Source: Ecdyonurus torrentis (taxonomy: Eukaryota; Arthropoda; Insecta; Ephemeroptera; Heptageniidae). From it: 64,000 nucleotides of DNA. This document shows, in pieces, positions 49,507-63,616 of the stretch; positions within the stretch are counted from its first letter, which is position 1, and every line of letters begins with the position of its first letter. Below the pieces are notes generated by a model that saw only the letters and a program-made list of their open reading frames with translations, was not told the origin of the DNA and did no database searches. The DNA is taken from contig OX439134.1 of the NCBI GenBank assembly GCA_949318235.1, positions 16,314,874 through 16,378,873 on the forward strand. The letters run 5' to 3'. The position numbers and the translations under genes were made by a program.

Positions 49507-52377
49507 CATATTTTGTGCACTAATTTAAGTCAATGCAACAAAAAAATATGTATGTGATACGTAACAAAAAAATTTCAATGCAAATTTCTATATAGCGTAC
49601 ACATGATGATCGAACCAATCACATAACAATCACTCAATCAATTTTCAAGGAATATGATTGGTTCTAATTACCATAAAAACAATTGACATACCATTGACAT
49701 TTCAGAACATACTGTAATAAATAGTAATCAATAATTTTATAAGAAATATATCAATCTATCACTTTTAATATAAAATAAACAATACTAATATACATAAATC
49801 TAACTATAAAGACATTGCAAAACATAATAATTTCAATCCCCTTGATCAAGTGACTTTTTATAATACATATATCATACTTATAAATATTTATATAATTATC
49901 CAACATTATATAGTAAAGATATTAATAAATTTCTATTGTAATTAATCATTGCATGTTGATATAATAAGCTTTAACAAAAGAACGTTTTATGACATTATGT
50001 ATAATATGAAAGGCATTTGACATACTTGTATGAAAGTAGAAAGAAAGGGTGGAGACATTTTGTTTAAAAAAATAAATTTGAAACGAGAAAAATATGTACA
50101 TACAGTATGTAATTTGTGTCATACGCGTAGAATTGTACTTTACTTATAAGTAGGGCTCCTATACTTTTTAATAAATTATTGATTTCAAATTGACTACAAT
50201 TTTCAATAAACGCAGAAGTGAAATCTGCACGCTATTGAATATAGAAATGATTTCAGATTATACTGTAATAGTTGTTCGATTTTTATATTTATTGGCTTAT
50301 TTTTATAGATCTAGAACTTGAATCTGTTTAGTGACTTCATTTTACAATGCATCAAAAATTTATTTAACTTTTTTTTTTTACACGTATAATATTTTTTTTT
50401 TATTACTTATAGATTTATTTAGCAACGTATAAATTTAAATAAGACTCTGATTATAGGATTAAAATGATATTTTTATGAAATTCATAAAGTGTATTTTATT
50501 TTATACTAACGAAAACGCTAGGTATGTTAATACTTATCCCCTCGCGAAGAAGGAAAAAAAGTAAATAAAAAATACTTTGAAATACAATATATATGTTTTA
50601 ATATAGTTATAGTATATTAAAATTAGTTAATTTACTATTATATGGTGAAATTTACTACAATATCATGAAATCCCTATATTATACAGAAAATTCATTTTAA
50701 TTACGTAATTTTTTGGGAAGTTAGAGTTATTTAAATTATAAGTATATATCTCGAGTAGAAATTCCAGTAATTAAAACTAATTTATTTTAGTGTTCTCACT
50801 GCCACTTTTTTAGCAAAACATTTTAAATATCTCAGCTTTTCTTTCTCTCACATTTCACAATAATATCCTAAAGGTGTAAACACTTGGCGTTGAAGTTTAA
50901 AACAAACCAATGAATTCAAACACTTAAATCATTTTATAAAAATATATACAGTATAATATAAAACAAAACAAAAACAATAATAATTTCTAAACCAAGCCTT
51001 CAAAATATAGAAAATGCCCTAAAGTAAAATCGCACCCTGTAACATCATATTTATATATCAGATATCACAAATGTAAAATCTTTAAAGTGATGAAATAGTA
51101 CTTAAATTTTAAGTAGATGTTGATGTACATAAAAAAAAATATATATACCTGTTTCTTTTTTTGATTGACGGCTAAAGATAACAAAAAATTGGAGTTTTTT
51201 TTTATTTCACTATTATTAACGCTTCTTTTAAAGGTTAAGAGTCGATCAGCTTTATTTTTTTTTTCAATAATATCTTTAAAGATAATTAATAATTTAAATC
51301 CGGTTGTATAATTGAAGTAAGTGATGTCATCTCTATAGCATACAACTTTTCTTTAACTTGATTTTTTTTTTGTTGCAATGAAGTACAATATTTTTTATGA
51401 TTACTTATTGCGCTGTTAATTTAATGACGTTTTATTGGATATTGGTAAATATAATTGGGTAATTAGAATTTATATTATTTTCCCGGTTACATAGTTTCAT
51501 TAAATTTATCAGTAAAACTTTATAAAATAGCTTGACATCATCGTCATTAGCATAATTTGCTAATAAAATAATTAGTGTTTCAAAAAGATGCCATTTATTT
51601 AGATTTTTACGCATTTGAATTTCAGACTTTATTCTGACAAATAGTTTGGATTTATAATTCTGGATCGTATATTCCCCACTTTTTGATTAAAAAACAAAAC
51701 CATTACGATGTTAAATTACTAATGAGAAGTAATATATTATTCAAATTAAAATTAATAATATATTATTATAATATATGATTATTAATGCATATTTTTGCAT
51801 TTTTTTTTTTAGCCACAAATTTTCACATCTAAATACTACCTCGCAATTTTTTTTCATGAGTTGTTGTATCAAAGATAAAGATGTATTGTTTTAAAAAAAC
51901 ACGACATACAAATTCTAAGAAAAATCAAATTAAATATAAATTATTATATAGTTCAAAATCCTCATAAAAATAAAATTTTACTTTTATTTTTAGAATGATA
52001 AATCCGTTAATCATATTAGAGCGTATATAAATATATAATATGTGTAAGAAAAAACTGTTACTATTTTTAATACATTTAAAAATAAAGTGAAATTAAATTT
52101 ATATATAAAGTGAAAATTGTTAGAAATTGATAATGTGTTAATAAATATAGAAATTTAATGCCGCTTGAGGACAAATTTTTTACTTTACTGTCACTTTTTG
52201 TATTTCTCTTTATAATTGTTAATTATAAACCATCATTGGAATATATAATTTATCATCAATATAAATCTTATTAAAATTTAGAGAGCACAATTCTTGAAGA
52301 TGGATGTTATATACTAAAATAGCAATTATATAGAATATTAAAAATCTTTTCTTTACAATAATATGTTTTCCCGTCGA

Positions 52378-52514
52378 AGTGAACGAACTACACTTTACAA
52401 ATTTGAATCAAAATGAACGATCTACGTTTGGCGCTATATATGCATTTTTTTAACAGGAGAACTATATGGGTGAACTTTGAATTTGTAAAGTGTAGATCGC
52501 TCGTTTTGAACAAA
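52378..52514. repeat. Inverted repeat with CTACACTTTACAAATT arms
   Basis: The left arm CTACACTTTACAAATTTGAA (near 52388) and right arm AATTTGTAAAGTGTAGATC (near 52480) are inverted. The GATCTACG/CGATCTAC word is also shared across arms. Probably a degenerate MITE. Confidence 0.55.
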
Positions 52515-53698
52515 ATTTGTAAATATTATGTTCATTTTGAGGGGTAAGCATCGAATAGCTGTTACAATACTTTCAAACGAGACAAATTTATTCGGGTATC
52601 ACGATCCGATGCTAAACATTATAACTTGTCGGAGATAATTAATGCTAAAAGGCTTAATGTTCATATATCAGTAATTAATTACTCTGCTTTTATCAGATCA
52701 TAGTCACGGGCTAGGGCATTTTTATATTATATGATAGGTAGCATTTTACACTAGTTAACATGTGGTCCCAATTGTGAATTCTAAAGCAACCTGAATTACT
52801 CTTACCAATTTTGTTTAATGATATTTGCTTTAATGGAAGAAATCAAACAAAATACATAAAGTATATAAAAATATTTAGTGTTATAAAATTTGTGCAAGTA
52901 ATATATTTATTATTTTTGTGCGTGTATTATTTTGTAATATATATAAAAAAAAAATGCATGAAAAAAATATATAGAAAACACACGATAAGGCTATAATTTA
53001 TGCTACAGGCCTTTATTGCAAACAATTAAATAATATGTTTCTGTTTTGAGTTTCAAAAGCAATACACACAAAGAAAAAAACTTAAATTTGAATGCAATTT
53101 AAAATAAATAATATAAAATCTCTAATAAAATAAAATAAACTTCAAATTTTAAATAACTTTCAATATATACAAAAAGTGAATTTTTAATTAAAATCAAAAT
53201 CCTCTTGCGGTTTTAGCTTATGCATATTATTACGTAATTTTCTTGTTTGTGGTTTTTATTATAAAACATTCAGTTTCTATTCCTTCAGAAGTTTTTTTTT
53301 CTTCTAACAAATTACAATTTAATGTTATATATTGTTCTCCCCATCATACTTGTTTCGTTCTAGTGACAGCATTTCATGTCCTTCAAATATTTATAACAAT
53401 TAAAACTAGTAATGCTTCGATAATGATACTAAAAAGATTCTAAACTCTTTTTTTTTTCCTGCATGCATCCTCTTCTCTAGTTAAAAAAAAAAAAAAGGTT
53501 TTTTTTACACGTGTTTGGAAAATGAGAATATAAATTATAAAACAGATATAATGTACACTGTTGGTGTTCAAACTTATTATAAAAGAAGAAGCCAAGTGAA
53601 AAAGAAAAAAAAAAGGCTGAAAGTTAAATGTGGCCTTATATAAAAAAAACACGCACGCAGTAATAACGATATCAGACACGGGATAAAAAATATAATTA

Positions 53699-53845
53699 AC
53701 GACACTTTACTTAAAAATGAATTTCTATTGGCAAATTTGAATAACAAGTATTTCAATAGACTTTTTCACCAACTGAAATCTCCATCTGATTGTATTGTAT
53801 CGCCATGAGTAAATTGAAGTTCATTCTTAAGTAAAATGACTGTAC
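53699..53845. mobile_element. MITE family E copy 3, diverged
   Basis: Shares CTGAAATCTCCATCTGATTG, ATTTCTATTGGCAAAT and the right end AAATGACTGTAC with family E. The left GTAC is mutated (CGACACTTTAC). Confidence 0.75.
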
Positions 53846-55109
53846 GTTCTAAATGCTGGTAATTAGAAATCACATAAATAATTATGCTGTGCAATATATT
53901 TGTAATGCAGCAGCATGTGCATGTGAAGTATAATTATTGTGGATTTAATTTGTGTGTGTAGAAGTTTTTGAGCATAAAATTGTCTTTTGTTTTATGGAAA
54001 TTAAATATATTCTTAGTATGTATAATATTAAGTCATGCAGTTGAAATCTCCATTAAATATGAATGCATTGAGTTCATACTAATCATTTCAGTATCTGTAC
54101 ACAATACAGTTTATAAAAAATAAAACTACAATTTATCGCTATTGAAATTATTTAAAATTATTGCATGTAAGTTTTTGTTAAAGTTTGACGTGATCATGAA
54201 TTTTATATCACTAATTATTTATTTATATATATATAACGTAAATGAAGTAACAAGGATTTAAATGAAGAAATGCATTAATTAAAGCCTCCATATTAGAGCA
54301 TGCATTACTTAAAGTGTTTTATGTTTCAGATTTGATCTTTTTTTTTAAAAACTGCACAGCCTGTAAATAACAGTTAAATTAAAAGACTCATTCTAAATTT
54401 TGCCATAAACCGCTCTAAATTAAATTATACTTATCAAACTGATATATGAATGACAAAATATTATGTTTAAAGAATTCATATACCATTTAACTAAATATTA
54501 AAATAATTTTAAAAAATAAGTAATTAATGTATTTAAAGATTTTTTGGTAGTTTTGTGGAAATTCATTTATTTTAAAGTAATTAACGTTCCAAAATTAAAG
54601 CGTAAATATACGCAATTTTAAACTCAATCCACTCATTGCAACCGCAATTATTATTGTTTACACCTTACGCAAATCTTTAATATATTATACATATAATTAT
54701 TAACTATTAAAACAATTACATTTTTAAATTATTCTAACACAGTATATAATAGCTATATATACATAAAATTGTTAATTACTTAAATCATAAGGCTTATAAT
54801 TAATACTATTTGATATTGAAATTGAGCTTTATAGACATTATATTTTTTTTCCATAGCACGAGCTGCATGTAATATTCCTTATATCCTGCTGTAAATTGTG
54901 TTTCATGATTCTATTGTTATTTTTTGTTGACGAGTACTTCTATAGTTGACTATAATATGACACTTTTTAATTTACTTATATCTTTGTCTGAATCAGAAAT
55001 ACACAAAAAAAGTGTATTTATAGTTAGATTACATGGATGCTGCATTTTAGCTGGTGACCTTACGACCTCTGGTTCATTACTAAGGTCACGTCTCTAAACA
55101 GCTTGACGT

Positions 55110-55185
55110 AATGCTAAAATCATGTCCAAGAGCATGTCCTAATCCCTATAGAGTGTATGCTAAAGTCAACACCGTGTTGGATCAC
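55110..55185. repeat. Diverged repeat shared with 48165-48240
   Basis: Second copy of the repeat near 48165, same orientation. The surrounding 55030-55450 is less AT-rich than average, so the copy may be part of a longer decayed element. Confidence 0.4.
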
Positions 55186-55962
55186 TCAATAACATAGGCC
55201 GATATAGAAAAATTACTAATTTTTTAAGAAGCAATATTTTTGAGAGCATTATTAGTATCTCCAGTATGTTAAAAAAAAGTATAAAGAACTGCTTTCCCAG
55301 AGAAAATAGTCAAAAACGTAGTTTGTCCTATGCTGAGCAATGTTGTTCTTTGATTCAGTATGGCGTCAAAGCGCATTCAGTATGACGCCATGCGGATACA
55401 ACCTATAGAAAACGACCCAGAGTATGTTCCAAGTGCAAGGTCAGTTGAAAAAAAAAATCTCTATTCAGCAAAACTTTATTATTTACGTTAAAACTCGTTA
55501 ATTTGAAATATAAAACTTGGATTTCATAACGTACATATAATCAAGAGTTGCAGTCACACACCATAATAGAATTCAGGCATTATACAAATCTATATAAAAA
55601 ATGAAACTTTTTAGCATGAATTTACCATCGAAGTAATCGTTTGATTTTTTAAGCTAGTTTATAAAAATCGCTTCAATGTTTTACATAATTTTTTATTTTG
55701 TAGAATGCTTTTAATGTATAAAAATAAAAGTAGAAACATTGTAATAGTAATAAAAGTGGGGAATAATGTGAATGCATAACCGTGTGCAAAAGTATATTAT
55801 GTACATATAAGCGTAATTTAAGTCGGTTGGGTGTGGTACCATACAGTACATATATAATATCTTTATAACCATTATATTACCCATATTTCACAAGAAATAA
55901 CTCATTATTATAATTTATATATTATAATTTTTATATAACACTTCTAATATCATCGTAATATA

Positions 55963-55965
<3 letters not shown>

Positions 55966-56014
<49 letters not shown>
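55966..56014. repeat. (TA)n microsatellite
   Basis: About 23 TA units, 30 bp left of the foldback at 56048. Confidence 0.95.
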
Positions 56015-56019
<5 letters not shown>

Positions 56020-56047
56020 CTTCTAAAAAATTAAATTAAAACAATAT

Positions 56048-56331
56048 CACTCTTAAAAAAGGTGCATTATTTAAGTTACGAATCCTAACTTATATTTAAG
56101 ATAATCACTTTTAAGGCATTATGAGTAGCTAAAAAAATGCATTTTAGCAAATTATTAAAAATATCTAATTTAAGATGTTTTAAGTTTTTTTAAAGCTATT
56201 TTATGTTAAAATAGCTATTCTTAATAATTTGCTAAAATACAGTATTTTAGCTACTTATAATAATTTAAAAGTGATTATCTTAAATAAGTTAGAATTCGTA
56301 ACTAAAGTAATGCACACTTTTTTTAGAGTGA
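56048..56331. mobile_element. Foldback MITE with TCACTCT ends and about 120-bp arms
   Basis: The left arm holds AGTTACGAATCCTAACTTAT, AAGATAATCACTTTTAA and TTTTAGCAAATTATTAA. The same words recur inverted in the right arm (56212-56331), ending AGAGTGA. TA lies on both sides. The loop is about 40 bp. The arms are close to 90% matched by eye. Confidence 0.8.
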
Positions 56332-56747
56332 TACGGATATTTATGTATAAGATACGTAGAATAAAAACTATATTGTTTTATTTTTAATATATTATAAATG
56401 CATTTAAATTGCATTATTAAATGGTTATTATTGATGTTCTATAATAATCAGTATTATGATTACAGTGGGAAAATTTCTTATGTATAAGCAAATTACCTTT
56501 TTCTTCTTACCTTGAGTTTGATTATATTATATACTGGTATCATTAGAATTTTCTTATTATAGACAGTAAAAAATTATTATTTTATTATTATTGTAATATG
56601 AAGTTTAAAACATTTACATGACATATTTTAATATGTTTATACATTTACAACGTTTGCTTAGTTTATTTTACTTTTTTTAGACGATTGAAACGTGTTTTCA
56701 ATTTAATCTTTATGTGTATTTTTATATTTATTTATATTATATAATAA

Positions 56748-56812
56748 CAAGACCAATGCTTATAAATTGTTACTATATGAACTACCTGAGCTTATAAAAG
56801 TTCTTATAATTA
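56748..56812 (-). repeat. Dispersed repeat family F, partial
   Basis: The reverse complement reads CTCAGGTAGTTCATATAGTA, then AGCATTGGTCTTG, matching the copy at 1020. Confidence 0.55.
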
Positions 56813-57147
56813 TGCAAACACCACAAAAATGCTTTCTTTGACACATCAAGAATTGTATATAATTTGTAAATAATAAATATAGTCTCTTTCTAACAACTTA
56901 ATTTTTGATTACAATTTATGTTAATAATAATAAAAAATAATAATAATAATAATAATAAATATATATTTATGTATATATTAGCTATTTCTATTTTCAGTTT
57001 ATTCTAGGGATTTAAAAAGTAATAAATAATGAATTACATTACTGGAAGATATCTTATTACTTTAAATTCCAGTGTGCATGGTAAAACAGTCTATATATAT
57101 TTTTTAATATGTATATTGCTTTTTTTTTTTTTTTTTTTTTTTTTTTT

Positions 57148-60100
57148 GAACTAATTCATAACGGTTCAAGACTTGTATAAGTATTCTTTCATTGTTGAAA
57201 ACTTAGTGATCAAATTATTGACTTATAATGCTTTTCTTATGGAAAAACAAATTTAATTATTATTACCAATTTGCACCAATGAAAAAAAACTCAAACGTAA
57301 GTTGTGAATTCAACTAAAACATATACAGTAGATCATAAAACAGCATTTTTATCGCAGTATAGCATTCATGATATACAATATCACAATCTAGCATAGTAAC
57401 CATTATAATATAATATATAATATCAGTATACATTTCATATGAAATAACATACATTTTTCATACCCGACACTTTTTTGTATAACAATGTAAATAATCATCG
57501 CTTACGTTGGCACTTTTCTCTAACAATGTATACTCATGATATTATAAAAAAAACATAAACAAACAAGCCTATTTTACGATGAAAAAATGTTTTAATAACT
57601 TTAAAATTTACTCTTATTATCTTTTATGATATAGGAGTTTTTTTTTTTTTAATAAAATTTTATTACTCTTACGCATTTAAAGAAAAAAAAATGTTAACAA
57701 AAAATTTAACCTGTTTTTTTGATTCATCAAGGTTTTCAGTGGAAGCCGACTTATACGTATATTAATGTGTTTCTTGTTATCTCTAGTTAAAATCTAAAAC
57801 AATGAAAAATAGAACGCTTTTACAATTGCATTAACTGTGTTGAGTTTTGAAGATTTAAATTAACATGTCATTGCAAAAATAAAGGAATTTGAAAACAGGA
57901 AATGTATGTGTTAAAATAATTCGTTACTTTTTGGAAGAAATTTTGGTAAGGATTTCATATAAGTATAATTTTAAAATGCTTAGATATTTTAAAAAACATG
58001 GAAATTATCGGTTTAAAAAAAAATGCTTAAAATTACCATGGCTTATAACTTATAACACGTAAAAGTATGTCTAGTATTTCTCATTTAAATTTATCTGAAT
58101 TCGGTGGAGTAATTTTCTCAAAAACCGCAAAAAAAAAAACGTGTTTTCCCCATAAGCGTAATGTTAAATTAGGGGACCCTTAGATTTCCCCCCGTCTCCC
58201 CGCGCGCTAAACCGATAACCTTCGTTGAATTTTTAATTAAACTCAACGTTTAGATGTGAAATGTGGATATTTTAAAATTATGCAGCCCTTAAAAGCTCCC
58301 TAAAAAGTTATTATTGCATTCTAGAGATTCCATTTTTTAAATGTAATTTCAAAAGATTGGCATTCATGTATTTGTAAACCTTGTTCATTCTACGAGCCAT
58401 TATTTAAAAAATAGTATTTGTGTCTCAATCTTTCATATTAAGGAACCACAACACTATAGTATTTTACATACATTACCAAGTCTATATTTAATTCTGTATT
58501 TATTGAAAACGATCTAATTTAAAATTATTTCGATCAGAGTAAGCAATTATTATTTTTTCTATATTTCTTATGATTAAAAATATTTTTATATAACTTTTAT
58601 GAAAATCCGTAATCATAAATGTAAGTCAAAATAATTAAAAGATAATTATTATTTAAAAAAATTGCAGTTATTAATCTTATAAGATGGAATTTTATATATA
58701 AAAAAATAAATTGAACTACATCTGTACATATAATAAATTGCAATTTAAAATGTACTTCACATTTTTATACTGTTACTTTTAATTTACTTTTTATGAAGAA
58801 AATACCTTTTTTTATATATAAAAATTTACACCAACATACTTTTCTATCTTAATAATTAATAAGACAATGCAGATAATAAAAAAAAAGTACTTAAAATTTG
58901 TAAGAAATTGTGGTTAATTTTTACATCTTTTGTGAAAAAGCGTTATAAGTAATTTTTCCTTCCTTTTTTTTTATAATATTACACTTTCAAAAAGAATTGA
59001 AAGGAATTATCAAGTATATTAAATATAATTTTTGAACACAATACGTCTAATATGTATTAAAAAAATGACCATGAAAAAATTGGCTATATATAAAATGCAT
59101 TTTTAATGCTTTAAATGTTGGAATGGTATTTTTGCACATTTTTATTTTAATAAAATATATTTGACAAATATTTTATTTATTTTTTAAGCTTTTATTACTA
59201 TATATACATATAAACAATAAAAATCGTGCTAGTATATAAAAATAACTGTTCTAGTTTAGAATAGAAATTATATATTTTATTATTTTTTTTATCTTTTATA
59301 TAGAAACAAGTAAGATGGCATTGAAAATGAGAAATAAAAGCCCTTCACTTTATACTACATTGATTCTGGCATTCTGCATCACCGAAATATAATGATATAA
59401 AAACAATCCAATGACACGTTAAGACAAAAATTCTAAAATTTGATCAATTAACAAAAATGTGCCACAAAAAAAAAAGCATTAATTCAAGTATGGGTCATAT
59501 TTTTGTTTTTGTTAATACATATATTGCACATAATTATATCTATGTTATTATGCTCACTATATATATAATGTAAAACAGTAGGGGTTAAATTGAGAAATCT
59601 TGTACCTTAATTATGTTCTAACAAAAAAAGTCGTAACATTATTACTATATTAAACACTTAAAATTTATATTAGTTTTTTTTAGATAGTTTACAAATTCGA
59701 ATCAAAACACACTTTTTGTCTGGAATTTTTTTTTATTTGTTACGTAGGTTTAATTTAGATTATAATTATCAGGGTAATTATATAATGTTTACATTTTATT
59801 TTAGTGTACACTTAAAAGGTATTTTGTCTCAAAAATCTTTGTTTTTTTTTTTAAATTATTGGTTTGCAAAATGTAATGAATATAAAACTACATGTAACTA
59901 TAATAATGAAAGTTATATGCATGTGACAATATTAAAGACGTAACTTTCTATATAACGTATGACACTTATCATATTCAAAATCATATATTTATCATATTGT
60001 ATTCAAATTATTTTACCTTCAAAACATATGGTATTGCATAATAAATTAAAATAATAAACTTGTAAGATAAAACTAATTTTTAATTAAATGCTGGAGATTT

Positions 60101-60337
60101 GAATGAACGATATTATAAATTGCAAAACTATAAGGTCAAGTTATTTAGAAATAACTATGACCTAAATTAAAATATAATTAAATCTATTTAATTAAATTAA
60201 AATATATTTTAAAAAAAAAACTCTTACCTTAATAATATTGATAATAAATAAATCCAATAAAATGTTAAATCACTTATATTGAGGAGCACTAAAAAATCAC
60301 CAATATGCACTGAAATTGTGACCGAGTATGAGTTTAG
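57148..60337. other. AT-rich stretch, no gene seen
   Basis: The only local oddity is a C-rich patch at 58145-58210 (CCCCCCGTCTCCCCGCGCGC) with CCCATAAGCGTAATGTTAAA, reminiscent of the family C interior. Confidence 0.5.
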
Positions 60338-60500
60338 AAGGTACCAACTACTTTCCCAACCTGTTCCCCTTCTATTTTTTCCCCTTATCTTTACAAACAA
60401 GTCCCCCTTCCCCCCTATAACCCCCTCTCATCCTACACCTGTAAAACCTGAGACACATTTCCCCTTATTTCCTTTTTCTTTTTTTTATCCCTACCTTACT
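60338..60500 (+). other. Strand-asymmetric pyrimidine-rich tract
   Basis: About 160 bp dominated by C and T on the plus strand, with repeated CCCCTT and CCCCCTTCCCCCC words. It is open for 84 codons in one frame but reads as low-complexity Pro/Phe, so coding is unlikely. Confidence 0.55.
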
Positions 60501-60832
60501 TTATTTTTTTATCATATTTTATTACTGACTTAACTTTATTATGATGTCATTATTTGTTGTTATTATTGTTGTTTCATTTTTGTGCTTTTGATATTTATGC
60601 ATTGAGATTCTTTGATTCAAAATTGTCATTTCACAATGTAGACAAATGAAAAGTTGCTTCTAATTTTTGGAGACCTGAACGATCGTAAAAATGTAAAAGT
60701 TTCCATATCATGCAAATTCGCACATATCAGATTTACTTATTGATTTAATTGCCATTTAATATAGAATAAATAACATTATGTAGAAGAATAAAATGCAGAA
60801 ATTTCATGCATCCAGTTTCGTACTTTAAAAAT

Positions 60833-60956
<124 letters not shown>

Positions 60957-61039
60957 TTAAAATTAATATGATTAAAATAAGATATTGGGATATAAATTAT
61001 TGGTAACATTATAATTAAAATTGAAATATACTCCAAAAT

Positions 61040-61870
61040 TAATATTTAACTAACGATCCGATCCCTATTCCTACCGGTTACCTGTTAAACTCAGGTAAGG
61101 TCCTATCTTTCTCAATGATACCTGTTGTTATTTATTACCTGCTGCACGATCTACACTAGAGCCCTATTTCGTCTCTATATATTCATATATTATATTCACG
61201 GAATAACTTCTGGAAAACAGGTAAAATCCTACACGCGATTGCCGTTTTTACAAGCATGTTCAATTTTCAATGATATCTGTACTACAATAGTATAAATGCT
61301 GCAATGATTTCAACCGGAAATAGCGAAAATAAATTATATTATTTATTACTGACTGATTGCTCATTCTCACCGAAAGCACCATTTTTTTTTTTTTTAATTT
61401 TTGAAAAAGTATATAAATTACTTAAACTTTTCTTCAAGAGTTTTGAGTTTGTCTGTGATTAGTTTGAACCGAAGAAAAAGGGTTGCTTTTGGTACAAGCG
61501 CGACGAAAAGATCCGGCACTATACCCCTATTCCTTTAGCTTGATCACTGGAAAATTTCCAATTACCTTCTAATTTCAAGTAAGGATCTTTTACAATGTTT
61601 AAATAAATACGGCTATAGGAATAAATTTTTACCATCGTCAATAGTTCCGGTATAAGTGGGCGTAACTACATTTCCATTATTACACCATATTACGTCTAGA
61701 CTATGATGACGTCAGGTAAAAATTAATACAGGTGTAAAAAGTTTTGATATTCCCCTCGTAGCCTACCTGCCGCCGCAACACACCGCACTGCGGCCTAAGG
61801 CGTTGTATGACCCGCTTTAATGACCGCCAACAAACTCCGTAGGGGTAAATTAGGAAACTAAACTTAAATA
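61040..61870. other. Less AT-rich island with diverged internal repeats
   Basis: Base composition shifts toward GC compared with both sides. GATCCG...CCCTATTCCT and TTACCT...GTAAGGATC-type words occur twice (about 61055-61105 and 61510-61590). The segment 61743-61850 is GC-rich, with GCCGCA/TGCGGC pairing and roughly inverted ends (ATTCCCCT / AGGGGTAAAT). The 61-codon minus-strand frame there shows no domain. Probably a decayed transposon; an ncRNA or exon cannot be excluded. Confidence 0.4.
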
Positions 61871-62402
61871 AACTTATCAAACTCAACTCCGAATAACACC
61901 TTATAAAATTTAAAAAAAAAATATATATATAAATCGCAAATTATTATTTTTGCTATGATTATCACAATGACAAATTTTTTAAGACTAGCAACCTGTTTCA
62001 AATTTAAAGAAACATGAAGAGTATAATAAAATGGATTGCTACAAGTTCAAACACCTTAAAATATTAAATTTATGACAAGATTCACGATTTTTTGTTAATT
62101 TTTTTTTTCGTGTTATTATTTACGTTTTTTTTAACGGAAGATCAAGTTTTATTTGCAAAAACAACAATTTAAGAATGTTTTACGTTTTAATGATATGCTC
62201 AAAAACTATAATTTGTTTTTAATGTGGAGTTTTTGTTAAATTGAATATAATAGAATACAGTTTTTTTAATTCAATATTTTTATTGTATATTTCAATAATT
62301 TAGTTGTAAATTTATATATTTTTATTGATTTAATGTGTTTGTTAAATTTGAATTCCTAGCTATTAGATGATGTATTAATTTAATTTTTACAACGACAGTT
62401 GA

Positions 62403-62405
<3 letters not shown>

Positions 62406-62448
<43 letters not shown>
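62406..62448. repeat. (GA)n microsatellite
   Basis: About 21 GA units. Confidence 0.95.
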
Positions 62449-62451
<3 letters not shown>

Positions 62452-63108
62452 ATAATTAAGTTTTCAGTATCATTTTTTATTTGTGATTGTAAAAATAAAT
62501 TATAGCTAATTAAATGTTTTAACAATAAAAACTTGCATGCCAGATTTTTTAATTTAAATATTAATTGAAATGAACAACAAATTTAAAGAGGCTTCCAATA
62601 TCTCCAGGTTTTTAGCGTTTACTAATAATTATAATAGTTAACGGATTTTATTTTGCAAAATCAGATTACAAACTTCTCAATTTAACCCAATGGTTTCACA
62701 GTATAGTTACACTTTTAAATTTATACAAACCGAAATTTCATTATGTTATTTTTTTTTAAATAATTGTCAATACAGTATAGTGAAAATAATAATTCATAAC
62801 TTTTTTATTTTTATTTTTTTTAAACAACGTTTTCATTGATTTATTTTATTTTTATTCACACTTTTATTAATATTGATACCAAATTGGGTGTAATTATTTT
62901 AAAACATGCTTTGTCAGCTACCTCTGCTAAAAATTTCATGGTAGAGCACCTTTAAAATAAAGACAAAAGAAATTATCAACTGAAGGGGCTTAAAGTTCAA
63001 ACCCATATGTAATTCAAAAATGCTGCATGGTGACACCCTATAGATTACATTTAGATAATTGCGGTTTATATACACTGGATTTTGTACGCGGGTTGGGGTT
63101 CTCTGTGT

Positions 63109-63110
<2 letters not shown>

Positions 63111-63152
<42 letters not shown>
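63111..63152. repeat. Poly(A), about 42 bases
   Basis: Preceded by CTCTGTGTGC and followed by a direct ACTAGTTGCA/ACTAGTTGA repeat. Could be the tail of an inserted retro-sequence. Shorter A-runs are at 2421-2446, 10617-10649, 23328-23352, 26508-26534, 41350-41372 and 42078-42104. Confidence 0.9.
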
Positions 63153-63154
<2 letters not shown>

Positions 63155-63262
63155 AGTTGCAACTAGTTGAGTATGGTAATTATACTTTTTTAAAAGCTAA
63201 TTGCCATTACTGCGGACTCTTCCTTTAAAACAATTTTACAATAACTTTTTTATTATACTTAA

Positions 63263-63616
63263 AGCCTTAAACCACATAAAACAACATATATGCTTTTTAA
63301 TGAATAAACACGAAATAGGATCTTCAAAACTGTTGACAATTTTTACCAGAATGTTAATGTAGCCCCACGAGAGAGCGTGAAAATACTGTAAAGTATGCAA
63401 CTTCCGTGACTATTCAGGTACCTGACGTCAGAAACATGCAAAAATTAGTAAAAAAAAAAAAATGTTGAGCGGGTAGCACAAATTGAAATTTTCTGATCAC
63501 TGCTACGGAGCTATAGTTGGGTTTTCAGACAAACTATAAAGTTATTTGTTATTTATGTAAGTCCCATCAAGTGTTTTATGATATAAAATGCTTATGTTTT
63601 CTTCTGGTCTATTGCT
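63263..63616. mobile_element. MITE family B copy 4 (TTAA-flanked)
   Basis: Collinear with the 9750 copy: GTTGACAATTTTTACCAGAA, CCCCACGAGAGAGCGTGAAA, GACGTCAGAAACATGC, and a right end CTTCTGGTCTATTGC before TTAA. It is longer than its relatives through an A-run and a small duplication (GTTATTTGTTATTTATG). Confidence 0.85.

Noticed and set aside
7611..53845. CRISPR-like repeated units
   Set aside because: The repeats are dispersed transposon copies; no regularly spaced array exists.
60279..60533. 84-codon Pro/Phe-rich plus-strand frame
   Set aside because: Explained by the pyrimidine-rich tract; no family resemblance.
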